Positions 11,826-26,800 of a stretch of DNA of 64,000 bases are shown one piece after another. The notes under the pieces were generated by a model. That model saw only the letters and a program-made list of their open reading frames with translations. It had not been told where the DNA came from and did no database searches. The position numbers and the translations under genes are program-made. This stretch comes from Bradysia coprophila (lineage: Eukaryota; Arthropoda; Insecta; Diptera; Sciaridae), in the NCBI RefSeq assembly GCF_014529535.1, contig NC_050738.1, forward strand, positions 8,589,410 to 8,653,409, given 5' to 3'. The stretch's first letter is position 1; the number at the start of each line of letters is the position of its first letter.

Positions 11826-13347
11826 CTACTTCAGCCGATTTATTAAAAATTGAAATATTTGGTACACACTGTCCTTGCCGCCTTTTCCATACAAATATTT
11901 CAAATTCAAATCAGTCCCACAACCACGCTTCTTCAATGAACATTCAAATACTAAAAACGGAAATTGATTCTTTGGCACAGCCTGTTCGTCAACAATAGTG
12001 TCATCAACTTTTCTCCTTTTTGCTGCCGTTGGTTGATCGTTATCAGTCTGACTGACTTCCTTCTTAGCATTGATTTCATTCTCCAAATGTGGCCTATCCC
12101 GACGATCGAATTCTCGCCTTCTCTGTCTTTGCCGCGACCATGTGTTCTCCGCCGGAGCGACTCCCTTAAATGTTACACAGCTGGGGTTGGTGAAGTCAGT
12201 GTCTTTCACTGACACGCTGACACTTTCCAGACTTTTTTCCACCAGTCGTAAGGTGTGAGTGGTAGCATCGTGTGTTGTAATGTGATGGGTAAAAACTTTT
12301 GTTGTCACACTATGCTGACCATGAACGGGCACCATGCGAAGATAAATGTCTGAGCAAAATGTCCAAGCAATACCCCAACGAGTGGTATGACCCTGACAAA
12401 ATTCTGTTTGACAGAAATTCGTTATTCCGTTGGTCATCAGCAACTTAACGATTTTGTCGACACTGCTCTTATGGCCCAGCATTGTTGTGTAAATCTTAAT
12501 GCCATCCTTCAGTTGGCAACTCTCATTGATAATCTTTTCAACGAAATCACATTCACCACCCTCGGCTATCAGTTCGCAGTTGATACCAGTTCTGCCATTA
12601 TGGGGCGACGGTCGATGTCCGGTTCGATTCTTTTTAACTGGAATATTCGAATTCACGTCGTCTAATGTACTGAAGAACGGTGGATTACATAGACAAAAAT
12701 CTAGTGTTTGGAATGCCAATCGGTCGATCAATTTGCTGAAGATTTTAGTGTGGTCATCTTGATGAATCACTTCAATAAGATGGTCGAGTTTGTTATTTTC
12801 AACATTCGTACGAGCGTAACTGCAACTTTCGCTGTTCGAGTCCAAGGCTACCATTTTCCATTCGTTCTCTTTGGCTGCCAGTAAGCCATATATGCAAGAC
12901 GCTCCGCAGCCTACGGAAATGAAGACTTTTATTTATTTTCGATTGCTATCTAAACGATCTATCTACCGATATCGATTCCTGTTACATTGTTTGCTATTCC
13001 GGCAGTTTTCAGAATATCTTCGATCCATAAAATGTAATTCAATCGCAACGGTAGCGTTGGAACCAACTTATCTGGTGGCAGAGTTACATCCAATTCGAAA
13101 TCTTTGTGCAGGAGACACTTGGTGAGTGTACGTAATGTATTCTCATCTTTGAAATTGATCGTTACTTTACCATTTACATCCTACAAAGTGAATCGTTAGT
13201 GAGTGAGTGATGCAATTTGAACGCTAATTCAAAAAAGTTTACCAAATGGGAAATTAATCGAAACTCTGGATATTCGACTGCAAGGTCGGTAAAGTTTGGT
13301 GGAATTTTGTACTTATTTCTTGGATGCATAAACTGATTCATCGACAT
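11826..13347 (-). CDS. Mettl16: METTL16-type RNA N6-adenosine methyltransferase
   Basis: Class I SAM-dependent methyltransferase of the METTL16 family, whose members methylate U6 snRNA and, in mammals, MAT2A hairpins. Exons: 13243-13347, 12967-13180, 11826-12910; 467 aa, all phases consistent. The chosen start (MSMNQFMHPRNKYK) puts six residues before MHxRNxYK, as in the family. The SAM-binding GCGAS is at residues 107-111. The catalytic NPPF is at 182-185, nearly the same place as in human METTL16. AEGGE, MLGHKSS (the K-loop region) and TEFCQG..RWGIAW follow. The C-terminal part includes a basic segment (RQRQRRREFDRRDR) and a final block ending INRLK, matching the position of the vertebrate conserved RNA-binding region. 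It is shorter than the human protein (562 aa). Confidence 0.93.
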
Positions 13348-16300
13348 TTTGCCAACGAAAATCAAGAACTTTGTATCACTATTCTCTTTTCGCTTTTATA
13401 AACGTAAACAAACTATAACCTCAACTACATTAAGACCGCGTTAATGTCAACATGACAACTCAACCGTCGCAAAATACTCACAAATCAAATAAATTATTCT
13501 GCTCAGAGATGGCAGTTAGCTCTGTAAGAGTAAGTTCTGAATTCGTAAAAAATCGTTGTTTTTTGCTTCTATGATTGGTTCACATTAACCATCATCAGTA
13601 CCAGCCCACCCCTATCTAAAGCTGTTCTCAAACTAGGCATACCCTGAAAGTACTTGAACTCAGCTTTACAATGAACCACCTGCATCGCACATATTTAGCG
13701 GCCATAAAATGAGTCTAAAAAACACCCTTTTTCGATATTCAAAGATCGTCCACCATTAACCAGGTGTAGCTCGAGACTATCTGAGACCTATTTTGAGGTC
13801 TACTGGTCTACTGAGTGTTCGTGCTATGACTAACCTGTTACAGACGGCTGTCACCTGTTATCAACAACGACAACTAATGGGGTCTTATATAGCAAAAAGC
13901 ATGTTAAAAACAAATGAAGTAAAAGATTTCTGAAAGCAATCTTGCCGTCTGTGACAGGTTAATTCCTCGTTTGGAAATTTTTATTTTTCCAAGTGTGAGG
14001 ATTGTGTTGATAATTCAGACCCGATAATTCTGAGGAGATGGTCTTGTGGTCTTGAAATTAATGTTTGTCGCGAAATAGTAATTTCAAAAATAAAACCGTT
14101 TCCGCAAGAAGTCTATATATGAAGAAAGCGCTATCTCTATTCTATTTTACTTTTGACAGCATTAATGTCATCATCATAATCATCACACGACTCGGTGTGG
14201 TGTAGTATCCTAAAATCATTAGTGTTGTGTAGTTCGTCGTTCGTAGTGGTGTCTCGTTACGCGAGTTCTTAAAATTCTGAGAAGTTTTTTTTATCATTTA
14301 CGATTATCGCCCAATTACCTTTTTCCTATTTGTATAGAGGTTTATTAAACAATCTATGTGTTCGAATTGTGCAGTGCGTGATCGGATTCAAAATAGTCTT
14401 ATTCAGAATAATTTCAAATCTGATATTTTAGTGGTTCGTTTAATCATTAAGACTGAAAAATAGTAATTTTTCGATTGAAACAAAGACAATAATTTTCGTG
14501 GTGCTAAACAAAACATTTGTTCATTTCGAAGTACGTCCTTTTTATCTTAAAAAGTGATTAAAGAACTGTCTTTGCAATGACAATAGAGAACATGTAAATC
14601 TGTCGTATAATACACCGAGAAAAGTAAACACTAACCTAGGTTATAGCCTTATACATATGGTATGGTTATTATATATCGTGTAGAGGTTGTTGATGATGAG
14701 ATAATTTCACGTATACTCATAGGTACAAAAGTATGTTATACACTTAACGCCAATTGATTGTTTAATCGTTATAGATACAGACGTGTAAGACTGTTTTTAT
14801 TTGTTGAATTTGATGATATTTGTGCCGCAAATTACGCAGAAAATGTGGTTCAACTAGCAGTAGATAGAATTACTACCGTACACAAAAGCTGCATGTTCTC
14901 TATGCACTCCTTTATAATTTGTAGGTTGTTTTATTGACATCGAAAAGGAAAACATACATTTCCAGTTCAATCTTTGAAGTGCAGACCGTGATTTTATGTT
15001 ATCATAAAGAAGTGTGTAATCAAGAACGTAATCAACAATCTTCTCCACCACTTCATTTATATGTACTGTTCCGATTTTAAAAAGATAGTTTGAATCTGAC
15101 GATGTAATTTAAATTCTAACTATTTCTAAGAAAAATGGAGCTTTGATAATTGCGTGATGATGACACACTTCGATATGATTCATATATCGAAACTTGAACC
15201 GACAATGTGCGTATACATTCCGATTCCAGCTATGCATAGCTAAAAATTTTGTTCTCGTTTTCTTTCGTGCCAGTCAGTCAATATTGTTCATTTCAGAACA
15301 ATCACTAGAAGATTTGACGACGCTGAAAGAAACTATGACCATTTACTCGCTCTTGAACTATAGATAAAAGTGTTACTCAGATAAAGTGTTGCACAATATG
15401 AATTATTGCTCTTTACATTACACCAAGAACAGTGTAGTGTATTCTTATCAATCTGGGAATTGTACTTCTATTCTATTGAACGAAAAAAAACTTGAGTTGT
15501 CGCTTTGTTGCTCTTTCAGATACAATATTTACGGAAATCATATCGACTAGAATTGATTGAATCAAACCGATTTCTATTCAAACTAAATTGTTTGTTATTA
15601 CAAATGAACCCGATCACTCGAAATCAATTAAACATTTCAATTTCTTAATGACTGTAATTATTAAAACCTTTCCAAGTCATTACGACTTGAAATGGGTACT
15701 CGTCTGTAAAACCAGCAACGACTACAAAATGAACAATGATTCAACTTTGTATGATTGAAACTAACGAACTAGACAATCAAACCTTAAAATATAGTTGCAA
15801 CAACGGACGTTTGACCTTTACAAGTTTAATTTTTGATAGTCCAGAAATAGAGATACATGAGGAGATGAGAAGATTTTACCAAACAAATCAAAAAAAAAAA
15901 CGTTAAACTCATCAACGGGTTCAAGGGTTATCATGCCAAAAGTAGTTCATAATAAAAATTATTCTCGGATAAAGTGGAACATTTTAAAACAATCCCGTCC
16001 AAGACTGGTGATAATCTTGAAAATTAAAATCATAAAAACAAAATGAATTAAACTGCTTCCACAATACAAATAAATTTAACTTGACTGTGTCACTTAAAAA
16101 GACGAATGGCTTTAGCGCCAATACAATTTGCAAACAACTAACGACAATTCAATGTGTACATAACAAGTCATTTCTTGTTATGCAGCAGATTGAATGTTAT
16201 ATGTTCATACAAACAATTCATAATTTGTTTTATTTGAATAAATGGATTTGCCGGCGTAAATATTTTTCAGAAAAACAATCTTTTCCATTTGTGGTCAAAG

Positions 16301-17831
16301 TTAATAAATAAAAGTTAGGATGTTGCATAATTTCACCATTATATGAGTATGAGTGCTTGTTGGTATGCTACACGAGTACTTCTAGTTAGGAAGTATGTAG
16401 TAATGTTAGAGGAAGAGAGTATTACGCATTTATGACAAATTTTTACGGTTCCAATAAAATAGAGGTGTAGTTGTCGGCAGAGAGCATTTGAGGCATATTA
16501 TTTTAATGTTAAATTAATTAACTTTAGTTAATTTCCAAACAGTAAAAGTTTTCGGATACAATCATTAAATCTATTACTTCGTTTGATGAAAGTATAAATT
16601 TGAGTTTGAAACAGAATATTTTACGTGTTCTTTTTTGAGTGATAAATTCCACGCGCATCACATTGATTGGCATCTTATGTGGCTGTAAAACATACATGGC
16701 TCTTAGCACTGTTCACAGAATCAGATTCTGTTTAATATTTTACTTAAATTTCACTGATTTTACAGTTTCGTCATATATTCACATTCAATGTTGTAGTCGA
16801 GTCTTCTTCTGTTTTCAGACCCAGTAAGTTATTGTAAATTGTTGATAGGAATAGGGTGTCCGTTTTTTTGTTGATGTTGTTTTGTGTTTTCTTTATTCCG
16901 ATCATTTCTTTAATTTGTCTGGACTTGTGGTTGCGATCTTTGAACAGTATTTCAACTTCATTCCACTTCGGTTCGTGTTTCGTTCTAATTGAATGTTCAT
17001 AGAGGGCACTGTGGTTCGCGTTCCTAATTTGGCGGAATATTTGGCGGAAAGTAAAGACAGATAAAGACAGACGTCTTTTCTTCAAGAAAAGAAACAGAAA
17101 ACATACAGAATCTTTTACTTCATTAGTTTTATCGTACATTTTGATAGATAAAAAGACACTTGTTATAGGACAACACTGACGTTCACCGATGATTATAACT
17201 GCTTAATGTATATTTTTGTTCACTTGTTGCTTGATTTTTTTAATGGCCTAACATTTTATTCGTGGATGACGTTGTAGAACTTAAGTGTCTTTGCTGACAC
17301 CTCCAAAATATGATTCCTCTAATTAATATCTAATTGTTTGCTGAAGTCACTCAAGCTCTACAACCTCATCCATAAACCTAGACGAGGCTACAGCAGAAAA
17401 ATCGCTCGGATCCCAACTCTTCTCAAATTATGACGACACTTCCCTTTCTTAAGCAAATAGGAAAAATTTAGCATCTAGTTTTTTGTCATTGTAATATAAT
17501 TATACTGAAAGCCTCCCAGACATCAACAACCACAACAACAATTTTATAAACAAAAAACAATCAACAGTCGAATATGCTTTCTTACAATTTAGAATTAGTG
17601 ACTCCATCCATCAGTCGAATCGTACGAATCGGTTGGTGTGTTTGGTATTAAAGCAAACAAAAGTGTATTATAAGATATAAAGTTACATAATGTGATAACG
17701 AACTACTACCGATAAAAAATTGGAACTAAAATTGTTAATTAAAATTAGTGTGATATCTCTGTAAATACGTGAACTTATGTGATATCAATTAGTGCTTTAC
17801 ACTTTACAACGCTGCCTTGAATGCTCATGAA
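13348..17831. other. Intergenic region and probable bestrophin 5' flank/5' UTR
   Basis: 4.5 kb between two divergent genes. It should contain the METTL16 promoter (near 13.35-13.5 kb) and the bestrophin promoter and untranslated exons, which I cannot place. Candidate initiator-like TCAGT sequences occur (for example near 17609) but without a convincing downstream element. One MITE lies at 13831-13962. The reverse-strand frame 16771-17139 shows no domain. Confidence 0.45.
13831..13962. mobile_element. MITE, family 2 (TAACCTGT...), internally deleted copy
   Basis: A 132-bp element with termini TAACCTGTTACAGACGGC and the reverse complement of TAACCTGTCACAGACGGC. It shares the internal blocks GTCTTATATAGCAAAAAGCA and AATGAAGTAAAAGATTTCTG with the copies at 27722-27929 and 63657-63869, but lacks about 80 bp of their interior. 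Confidence 0.82.
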
Positions 17832-20800
17832 ATGACCGTTACTTACACCGCTGAAGTTGCCACATGTAGAGGATTCGGTTGCTTTCTCAAATTACTATTT
17901 AGGTAAGTGTATAAAGTTTGTCATTCATAAAACTATATGTTCCGTAGATTGTAGGTGTATGCTTCAGAAAATTCAAAATATTTTGACAAAAAATGGTGTT
18001 TTTATCACAAAAACACTTCACGCCAAAAACTATAAAAAGTCGATTAAATTGACGGAACATTTTTTTGTTTGTTTTGAGGAGGGTAATCAAACTTAGTGTT
18101 TTTCTATCCATAAAATTAAATTTACGAGAACGTATTGTGCATTTGGTTGATATGTGAGACGCATGCTTATGAGACGCACACAACAGCAATTTCCTTTCAG
18201 CGTGAAGCAAACTTTTGATAATTTAAAATTTTGACCGCGCGATTTTGGAATTATTTATTCTCAGAATGATTCAAAATTTCTACTTCCAATTACTTGTGTG
18301 TGTGTATATGTAATCTCTGTTTATTCAGACGGTTTTTCCATTAGTAAGAATATAATGTGTAAAATTGATCGGCTTCATGCCACACTCAGTGATGAGTCAA
18401 AATGTGTTGCTATAGTGTAAAGTTCCAAATTTCAAACAAAAATATTTACTTTCATAACGTAGGTACTTGATTGTTTGTCAGGCCATGAACTCAAATACAA
18501 GATTCCAAATCAAATGCTGGCATCACGCTTATAGACTTTAGATATTTTTAGGTCCATGAACAAATACAATTTTTCGAGAAAAACAAGCACTGTTAGTAGT
18601 CAGGACATATTTCATATTTAAGGGCCAGCAAACATCAGTTGCAGCTCTCCGTCGCATAATCAAATTAATTTATAATGAGAAATGGTAAATCTGCTAAATT
18701 AATATAGATGACTAGGCATATCGATTATCCAATTATTTTGCCCAAGACCCTGGCTATTTAAAAACATTTTACCCAAATTATTTCAAATACATATCCGAAA
18801 TACCCGAGATTGAAAAGATGCCCAAAACGATGTTCACCATAATCGTTGAGGTTCTGAGTGAAAGGTTTGTTAGGGGTTCGTTGGAATTTCTTAATCTCTG
18901 TAATCGACCGGCGGTACAAAACTTTATTTTACCTGGAAACAAGACTAATTCCAGGAATGGCGTTATCTAACATGCAACAAAAAAATTTCACTCATAAAAA
19001 GAGCCTGTGCTCAGAACAAGTAACGTTCAATCGAACACAGCTAAACAAACAGAGCAGAATTACTCTTACCTTTCCCATGGTAAATTGCCGTTTCGACCTC
19101 CGGATCCAGTGGCAGTCAGAGATTAGCGTGGTCTAACCATCTTCAGTTGCTTCCACGTTACACGATACAGCCGCAAACTTGACGCTTGAACTAGTTTCTT
19201 AAAGTTTGTTCAATCGATTTCGTGCCACCTTACGATTGAAATACAGAAAAATTATTGGAAGGTTGCTTCAAAAAACATCCCTTAGACACAGCAGAACGGA
19301 TTCAATCGAAATCAAGTTAATCAAAATCAAAATAAAAATAAAACAGAAAACAACCCGAAAAACACTCAACCACTTGACCTTAAAAACTTTTTCGAAATAA
19401 AGACCTTCGTAAAAATCAAAACTCTTGAACATCCTCAATCATTTACCTTATACGTACTCTGCGCGCCAAGCCTAAAGCTTTCATCACCATCATCAAGCTC
19501 GCCATTCGACTTTCTGTTCGACATCCCGTTCGATTTCCTGTTCGATCTTCCGTTCGACTTTCCATATTTCACCTTGCTTTCGTTACGAAGATTGATAATT
19601 CTACACCAGCCCACCGTAAATATTTTCATCCATTTCCTCCAATTTTCTTCTTTTAATTCGTCCTTCTTTTCACTCTTTAACAAATCAAATTAATTCACCA
19701 GCGGTGACTAATTTCACCAAAGTCACTTCACGTGAATGATGGGGTAAGGGAAGAGGAGTGAACCTCTGTTAGTGTTGTTGAATTTCGGTCTTTCATATTA
19801 GTCTATTTACTCCGTTGCCAAATTGTAACGTTAAAAATTGTGTTTGAATTGAAGAAGCCGTTTGATGCTTGAATTGTATCAAAGCCATTTGATGAATAGT
19901 CTTCTTCCCATGAATGTTTAAAAGGTATATTAGTTATTTGTTAAAGAGGGGGAAAAATTCGAAATTTCATTTCGAGGGAGTTGCCAGAGTGTAACGAGGT
20001 TCATAGGTCAGCCGAGAAAATTAACTTTTTTCCCGAAGTCAACACAACGTTTTTCACAAGAAAGGCTTTCGAAATTTCACCTGAAGTGAAGAATAAAATA
20101 TTGCACTCGTGTTATATACTTTTTATCGTCCTGTGCTCAAATTAATTTGATTTTTTTTTCATTGGTGAAAGGCATAGGCGTGCCTTTTGTTCAAAAAAAT
20201 GCATTTCTGAAAATAGAATATTTTAACAAATATATTTAATCAAAAGTTGAATTAGTCGTCTACAAAATCTTCATGATTAGATAGATAGGTGCACTTAACG
20301 CAGTTTATCTTCTCTTCAAGAGAATACCACATTTTAATTCTTCAACCGTAATCATTTCGATATAATACATAAACATATCAACAGTTTTTCAAACATAAAC
20401 ATATCAACAATTTTTCAATTCAATTCAATTATCAGAACGTATTCGCACTGTGTATTATTCTCCATTGAATTATGTACATAAAGTGATTCGTCATAAAAAT
20501 TATGTCACACTAAATGCTATATCTAATTAGTCTCGCATGTGGTGAAAGAGAAGTCAATAACTATGCGGTAAAATTGTATTTGTATTCCATTCATGACATT
20601 TAATCAATGTAAATGAGGTGAGGACTGAGGACTGTTTGCTGGATTTCCGCATTACAGAAGGGAGAATTATCTTCCAAGAGAAAAACTATTCCGCTTTGTT
20701 TTGCAGTTAGTCTATTAAATGTATTCATTTAACCTCGATATCAACATCTATTCGTTATAATTTTGTGTAATTAACTGATATGTGATCTCATCTAATTATT

Positions 20801-23800
20801 TATTTAAAATTCAAAGTTAATCTTTGTATAAATGACTCTTAGTCTCACTGATGCGTTGGTTAATATTTGCTGTTCGATATTAATGGGATGTTTATTTGCT
20901 CTAGCAACTGAAAACGGGAAAATTTACATTAATTGGGAACATAATGATTTAGTTTAATTTACTTGTAGCGTCATATGACGCAACGTAATACCTTCATTTC
21001 TAAGTAAGTCGCCTAGTGTTCGATGCAGAATATTTTGTTTCATTATTGTCCACATACCAATACCTTCATTATAAATAAAGGAGAATTCAAATCAAACTAA
21101 GAGCCATCCGAATATGTTAATAGATGCATGGTCTGTTCGCATAGGATGGGACAGAACTGAACATATACGAGAAAATCACATATACTGAAACTAGAGATGG
21201 GTAATTGGAGGAAAGCGTTGAGAAATTGTTTGAGAAAACATTGTAATTGTAGAAAGTAAACCTTAAAGTTTCATGATACGTATTGGCTACATCTTCAAAT
21301 TTTTAATTTACAAATTTTCGTTACTTTGTGTAGATATGATTTCACTGAGTATTCTTCGAGCTATGCTTTCTCAACGTTTTGCTGAGTATATCAATCCATT
21401 ATCGATTATAAATGACTTCTAATGTTGGGTCAACCGACCTTTATTACAATTCTTTTGCAACATTTCATCTAATTAGTTATTATTCCGCCTGCCGTTTCTA
21501 CACGGCTAAATAGTCAGATAATGATAGCGAAAGAATCTTTGACGGGGCCCGTTTCTTCTAATGATTTTATAAGGCATGAATAATAATTTTCAAAACTAAT
21601 TTTTAAATTAAAATCTAACAATCATCAAAGTCTGTTGTTTTGTTTTTCAATAAATCAAATCCGACACACTTCCGTAGGCAATAAGGTTAGGTGTTACTAG
21701 GTGTATTTTGCGAGTTTGCCATAATCTTCACTGGCACAAACAGAGTGACATTGTCTTTCAATGTTAATGCTCAACATATTACTTTAAAATGTTCACTCTA
21801 AACCTTAGAGTCTAAGTAAGATCTAAATTAAAGTTAACGGTTTCTGACATAAGATGGTCAACAGTTTTAATGGACAAATCATTTGGCGAATTCCAAGACC
21901 TGTCATAATAAACGATATTTCGTTTTAACCTGGTTCAGACGGCAAGTATATGACCAGTATTATTATCGGATCTCGGATCTATTACTAACATCGATCAACG
22001 TATTTTCAATCGGTCGATTTCTGATTTCAAATCTTGTACTTCAATGTTTTTAACTTGCATTTTACTATATGAATGACCATATTTACCAGAGCTTGTCATT
22101 ATTTTTTTCGTCGTTATTGGTACTTTCAGACGTAACTTAGATGGAATTTCAAACGTCCTTTTACACATAGATCATCTTATATGGTGTTTTGAAGTTTCAT
22201 TATTCAAGGGACAGATTTACTTCATTCTTTACTCGTAACAAAAAGACTTTTCTTACAAAAGTGGCTTGACATTCTGCAGACATATATTATCCTCATCGAC
22301 AACAAAACGCTCATTCCATGGGAACGTGGGAACGGGAAGAATTAGAATTTTAGAATTTAGGAATTTTTGATAGGATTCAGACTGTTTATGTGAAACTACT
22401 TAAACTACTACGGTACTACTTAAGTGTAAGCTATATAAAGCTGCTGCAGTAGATACAGCATTTGAAATTAGAAAAAACAAACGTCCTACGTTCCCACTTC
22501 CATGGATTGATTCAAAAATGAATGATGACTTCAAGCTAATGTCATATTGTATAGCTAAAGTTGAAGTAGAAGATTTTATATCAATCTAATAAGAATACAC
22601 TTAGACAACTGCAAGACTCAATAACTATCAAATATAAGCTTGCCGCCTGTGAAATGTTAATAGCAACTGAAATAATATTGAGAATAAATGGTCTGAAGAG
22701 CTAATAACCGTCTATAAGGACACATTAACGTTTTATTCCAAATTTATTGAGCAAATATCACGTATACAATCTTCCTGTATATCGAAATTTGCCTTGTCAC
22801 CTTGTTTACCTTCACCTTGTTATTAGTATCGTAATTTCCAAGTTAACTTTTATTTGTATCCCAATTTTCATTGCAGATGGCGAGGCAGCATTTACAAGCT
22901 AGTATGGCTAGATTTAGTGTGCTTTTTATTTATATATTACTTTTTGAACATAATGTACAGAGCAGTATTAGACGAAAGTCAGAAGAGGTAAAACAAAACG
23001 AAACGACAAATTTCTGATTCTTATTTTCAGGTGCTAATCTTCTATTCGTTAATTTTCAGAATATTCGAAGGAGTAGTGAAGTACTGTGCAGCGTATAGTA
23101 ATCTTATTCCACTCTCGTTTGTGTTAGGCTTTTATGTTTCAATTGTGATGACTCGATGGTGGCAACAGTATTCATCGATTCCATGGCCCGATTCGTTAGG
23201 GGTCTATGTCTCGGCCAATGTCCACGGTCAAGTAAGTAATCAACACAACCCGTAAACGAGTATCTATTACCTAACCTTTTCGACGTGACTTTAATTTCAA
23301 ATACTACATTTTCCAGGATGACAGAGGCCGTCTAATGCGTCGTACAATAATGCGTTATGTTTGCTTATGTCTTACCATGGTTCTAACGAACATTTCTCCC
23401 CGAGTGAAAAAACGATTTCCAACGTTACAACATCTCTATCAAGCTGGTCTCCTAGCAGAAAATGAGAAAATTGTTATGGAAACGTTCAACAGTAAATTTA
23501 AAAGTTATTCGAAGCATTGGATGCCCATTGTGTGGGCAGCAAGTATTATAACACGTGCACGAAAAGAGGGACGAATTCGAGACGATTTTGCAGTTAAGAC
23601 GCTAATCGACGAACTAAATAAATTTCGCGGTCAAGCTGGACTTCTTATTGCATTCGATACGATTAGGTAAGCCAATGACCTTTATTTGTGTTCAATTTGT
23701 TCTTATTTTCTATGTTCCGCAGCGTTCCTTTGGTTTACACCCAAGTCGTGACACTTGCCGTCTATTCGTATTTTGTAACGGCTGTTGTGGGTCAGCAATG

Positions 23801-26800
23801 GGTGGAAAATAAAACGATAGAGGAGGGATTCCTGAACATGATCGATATGTATTTTCCCATATTCACGTTGTTACAGTTTTTCTTTTACATGGGCTGGTTG
23901 AAAGTGGCCGAATCGCTGATTAATCCGTTCGGTGAAGATGACGACGACTTCGAAGTGAATTGGATGGTTGATCGAAACCTTCAAGTGGCCTACATGATTG
24001 TCGGTAATTTCCGTTGACTTTGATCAAAGATATGTGGTCAGAACGTGCTAAACGCATAATTACTTAATCTTTACAGACGAAATGCACAACGATCATCCGG
24101 AATTGATCAAGGACCAATACTGGGATGAAATCTTTCCAAACGAGTTGCCTTACACAACCGAAACCATGGCATTCAAGGAAAGCCATCCGATGCCATCAAC
24201 AGCAAACATTCCTGCTGCGTTGAATGCACGTCAAGGAGGAAAATTTGACGAAATGGTCGGTAAAAGTGTATATTCCGTTAATTACAAGTTCCCAGACAGT
24301 AATATCGAGGTTAGAGTTTTGCCTGAGTGGCAGTACCATTTTTTTTATTGTTTTCTTTTTCGAAAGAAATGTCTTTTCTCTTGTGGTGTGGTGATGGCGG
24401 ATAAATACGCTCAAGACGATGAGTCATTTTGTGCACGGATTTTGCTTTGATAGTTACACAAAATTACAACACCTACCACCACGTTAACACTACGGGTGCA
24501 TTATTTTGACCATATTAAGTTTCAAGTATAAAAATATTTTGTTATGCAAGTGGTAGTGTAGTAGCAGTAGTTCTAGTTGGTATGGTAAGTTTAAGGTAGT
24601 CGTGATATTTTGCTTGGACCCTTGTCGAATCCGGGAAACATAAGTCACAGAACACTCGTTTGAAACGTTGTAAATAGCACAAATATCAACACCATGAGTT
24701 ATTACTGTTGTCGCAATATTGGGAGTCCTGACAATTACATGTTTCTTGTTAAGGTTAAGATTGACTGGCAATGTTGAAAAGTATGCAAGCTTTTCGGTGA
24801 AAGTTGAGGTCACACAGCCCGTTAATTTGTCTCTCTATAAACGACGACTAAGCTTCACAACCGCTCTCCAAATAATTTGATACCCAAGACTATCTGAGAG
24901 CTGCAATTTTCATGTTTGTGTCATCTCTTTTTTCAACAGATCTTTCACGGTAACTTCAGTTAAAAAGATTGAAGTAGTAGAATGATTGTTTTTGCTTTAC
25001 AAAGGATTTTGCTGACAAGGTACATTTGTTAACATAATTCAAGAATGCCAAAAATTTCATTGTCGTTGCAATGCAATAATCGAATCAATTTTATTGTCGC
25101 AAAATAGCTTTCGTTCGAGGGGACCTAGCCTTCAGGCACTTTTTTATCCGTTGGACGACAAATTTTCTTGTCTTCAATTTAAGAGTAATTATCCGATGTG
25201 TTGTCTTGTCTTGATTATGGTCACAACGAACAATTTCTGTTGCCCTTAGATTTCCACAATCATTAAGTTTGACAAAGTGTTGCCTTCCTTTGACTTCACC
25301 AAAATTGTTGAAAAAATTTCTTTTATTCAACGAAGTGCGAACGAAACGTTTTACCGTTTACAATCATAGTGCGGACGAACAACAGGACAAAAGAATGCTG
25401 ATTTCGGCTTATCACGCCATCATCAGTGCAATCATAGATTCGTCTCGAATCGTAAACAGTAACACGTTTCGTTCGCCCTTCGTTAAATAAAAGAAATTTT
25501 TTCAACAATTTTGGTCAAGTCAAAGCAATACAACACTTTGTCAATGTTGAATTGACCAAGCAATACAACAATTTTATTAATAATTAAGTTTTCTGATGAC
25601 GCGTCGTGACGCCTTCTGAACCTTTGTAATCTAAGAATTTTTTTTGGATAATCACTCTTAAAAGGGTAGAGAAAATTTAAAGTAAAGTTTGTCTTATCGT
25701 CAGCTTCTTGGTATATATTTAACAACCAACCGTTTGTTGCATCACTAAGATTTTTCTAATTATTCAATCGCCGCATTTCGTATACATTTTATTCGTTCCT
25801 CGTCTCTCCATGGGCATGCTGGAGTGACGAATGATGAAGTATTTAACAACAAATTAATATTGTAAGGGACGTTCATGAGTCGTCAGTGTATGGATCTAAA
25901 ATAAATTGACCAAAGTCTATAACGACTTTAGAATTAACTCTTTTCATCTCCATTCTTAGTACCGTGAGACAGTATTTTAATCTGATTTTTTTAAATAATG
26001 GAATGTTAAAGTAGGAATAACGAGAGAGATCGCTCATCAATTGTTTAACCGTCTATCGAATGAAGTATGGTTTCCACTCAACAAAAAGTTCTCCGTGTGA
26101 GAGCGAGCTGTCAAAGCGAAAATTTGAAAAAACACAATTTTGGCTCTCACACGGAGAATTTTTTTGGTAAATTGAAATCAAGCCTTAAGAAGCGAAAAGT
26201 TGTGTCGAAAATATGATTATCGATCTCTCGACATTTTTGTTTTTGTATTAAATTTGCATGATTTGGGAACTGGCTGAAATTGTACATTCGAAGCGTCGAA
26301 TTCGTTTCGATTTTACATTTTCCTTTAAAATAAATTTTCCAGGGTGACGACGCAGCGTCAGGAATTCATTTCACCGCTGGTCGTAATAGAGGGTCACGTC
26401 ATGGTTCGTCAGCGAGTGTGTCCAGCATGGCAGTACCCAATTCAATGACAAGGTATTTTAGGACCATACAAAATCAAATCTTTAGTGCATTCATTGACTT
26501 GATTTCATATCAGGACTAACACAGTTGCTTCGGCTTTGAAAAGATTCTTCAGTACGGACAGTTCTAAGTCAGCACCGATTCCATCTCCTGATAGTAAGTG
26601 TGCGACAGCATTAAAAGCTCACTTTCAGAAAATTATTGTAACCTCTTACTCCATCAGTTCGTCTCACTGGATCAGCCAGCTCTGCTAGTATATCAAATCA
26701 ATATCCATCAAGATATCCCGCAGGCAGCATGAAAATAACGGACCAGACGATTGAAGAAGTAGATGAACAATTGACAATAACGTCGATGCGTGCCAACGAA

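Noticed and set aside
13348..13365. Longer METTL16 start (MIFVGK...)
   Set aside because: The downstream ATG gives exactly the family spacing before MHxRNxYK. The extra six residues have no support.
23030..23059. Upstream acceptor (TTATTTTCAG) for bestrophin exon 3
   Set aside because: Joining there gives AGG TGC TAA, an immediate stop. The acceptor 30 nt downstream restores the conserved RIFEG segment.
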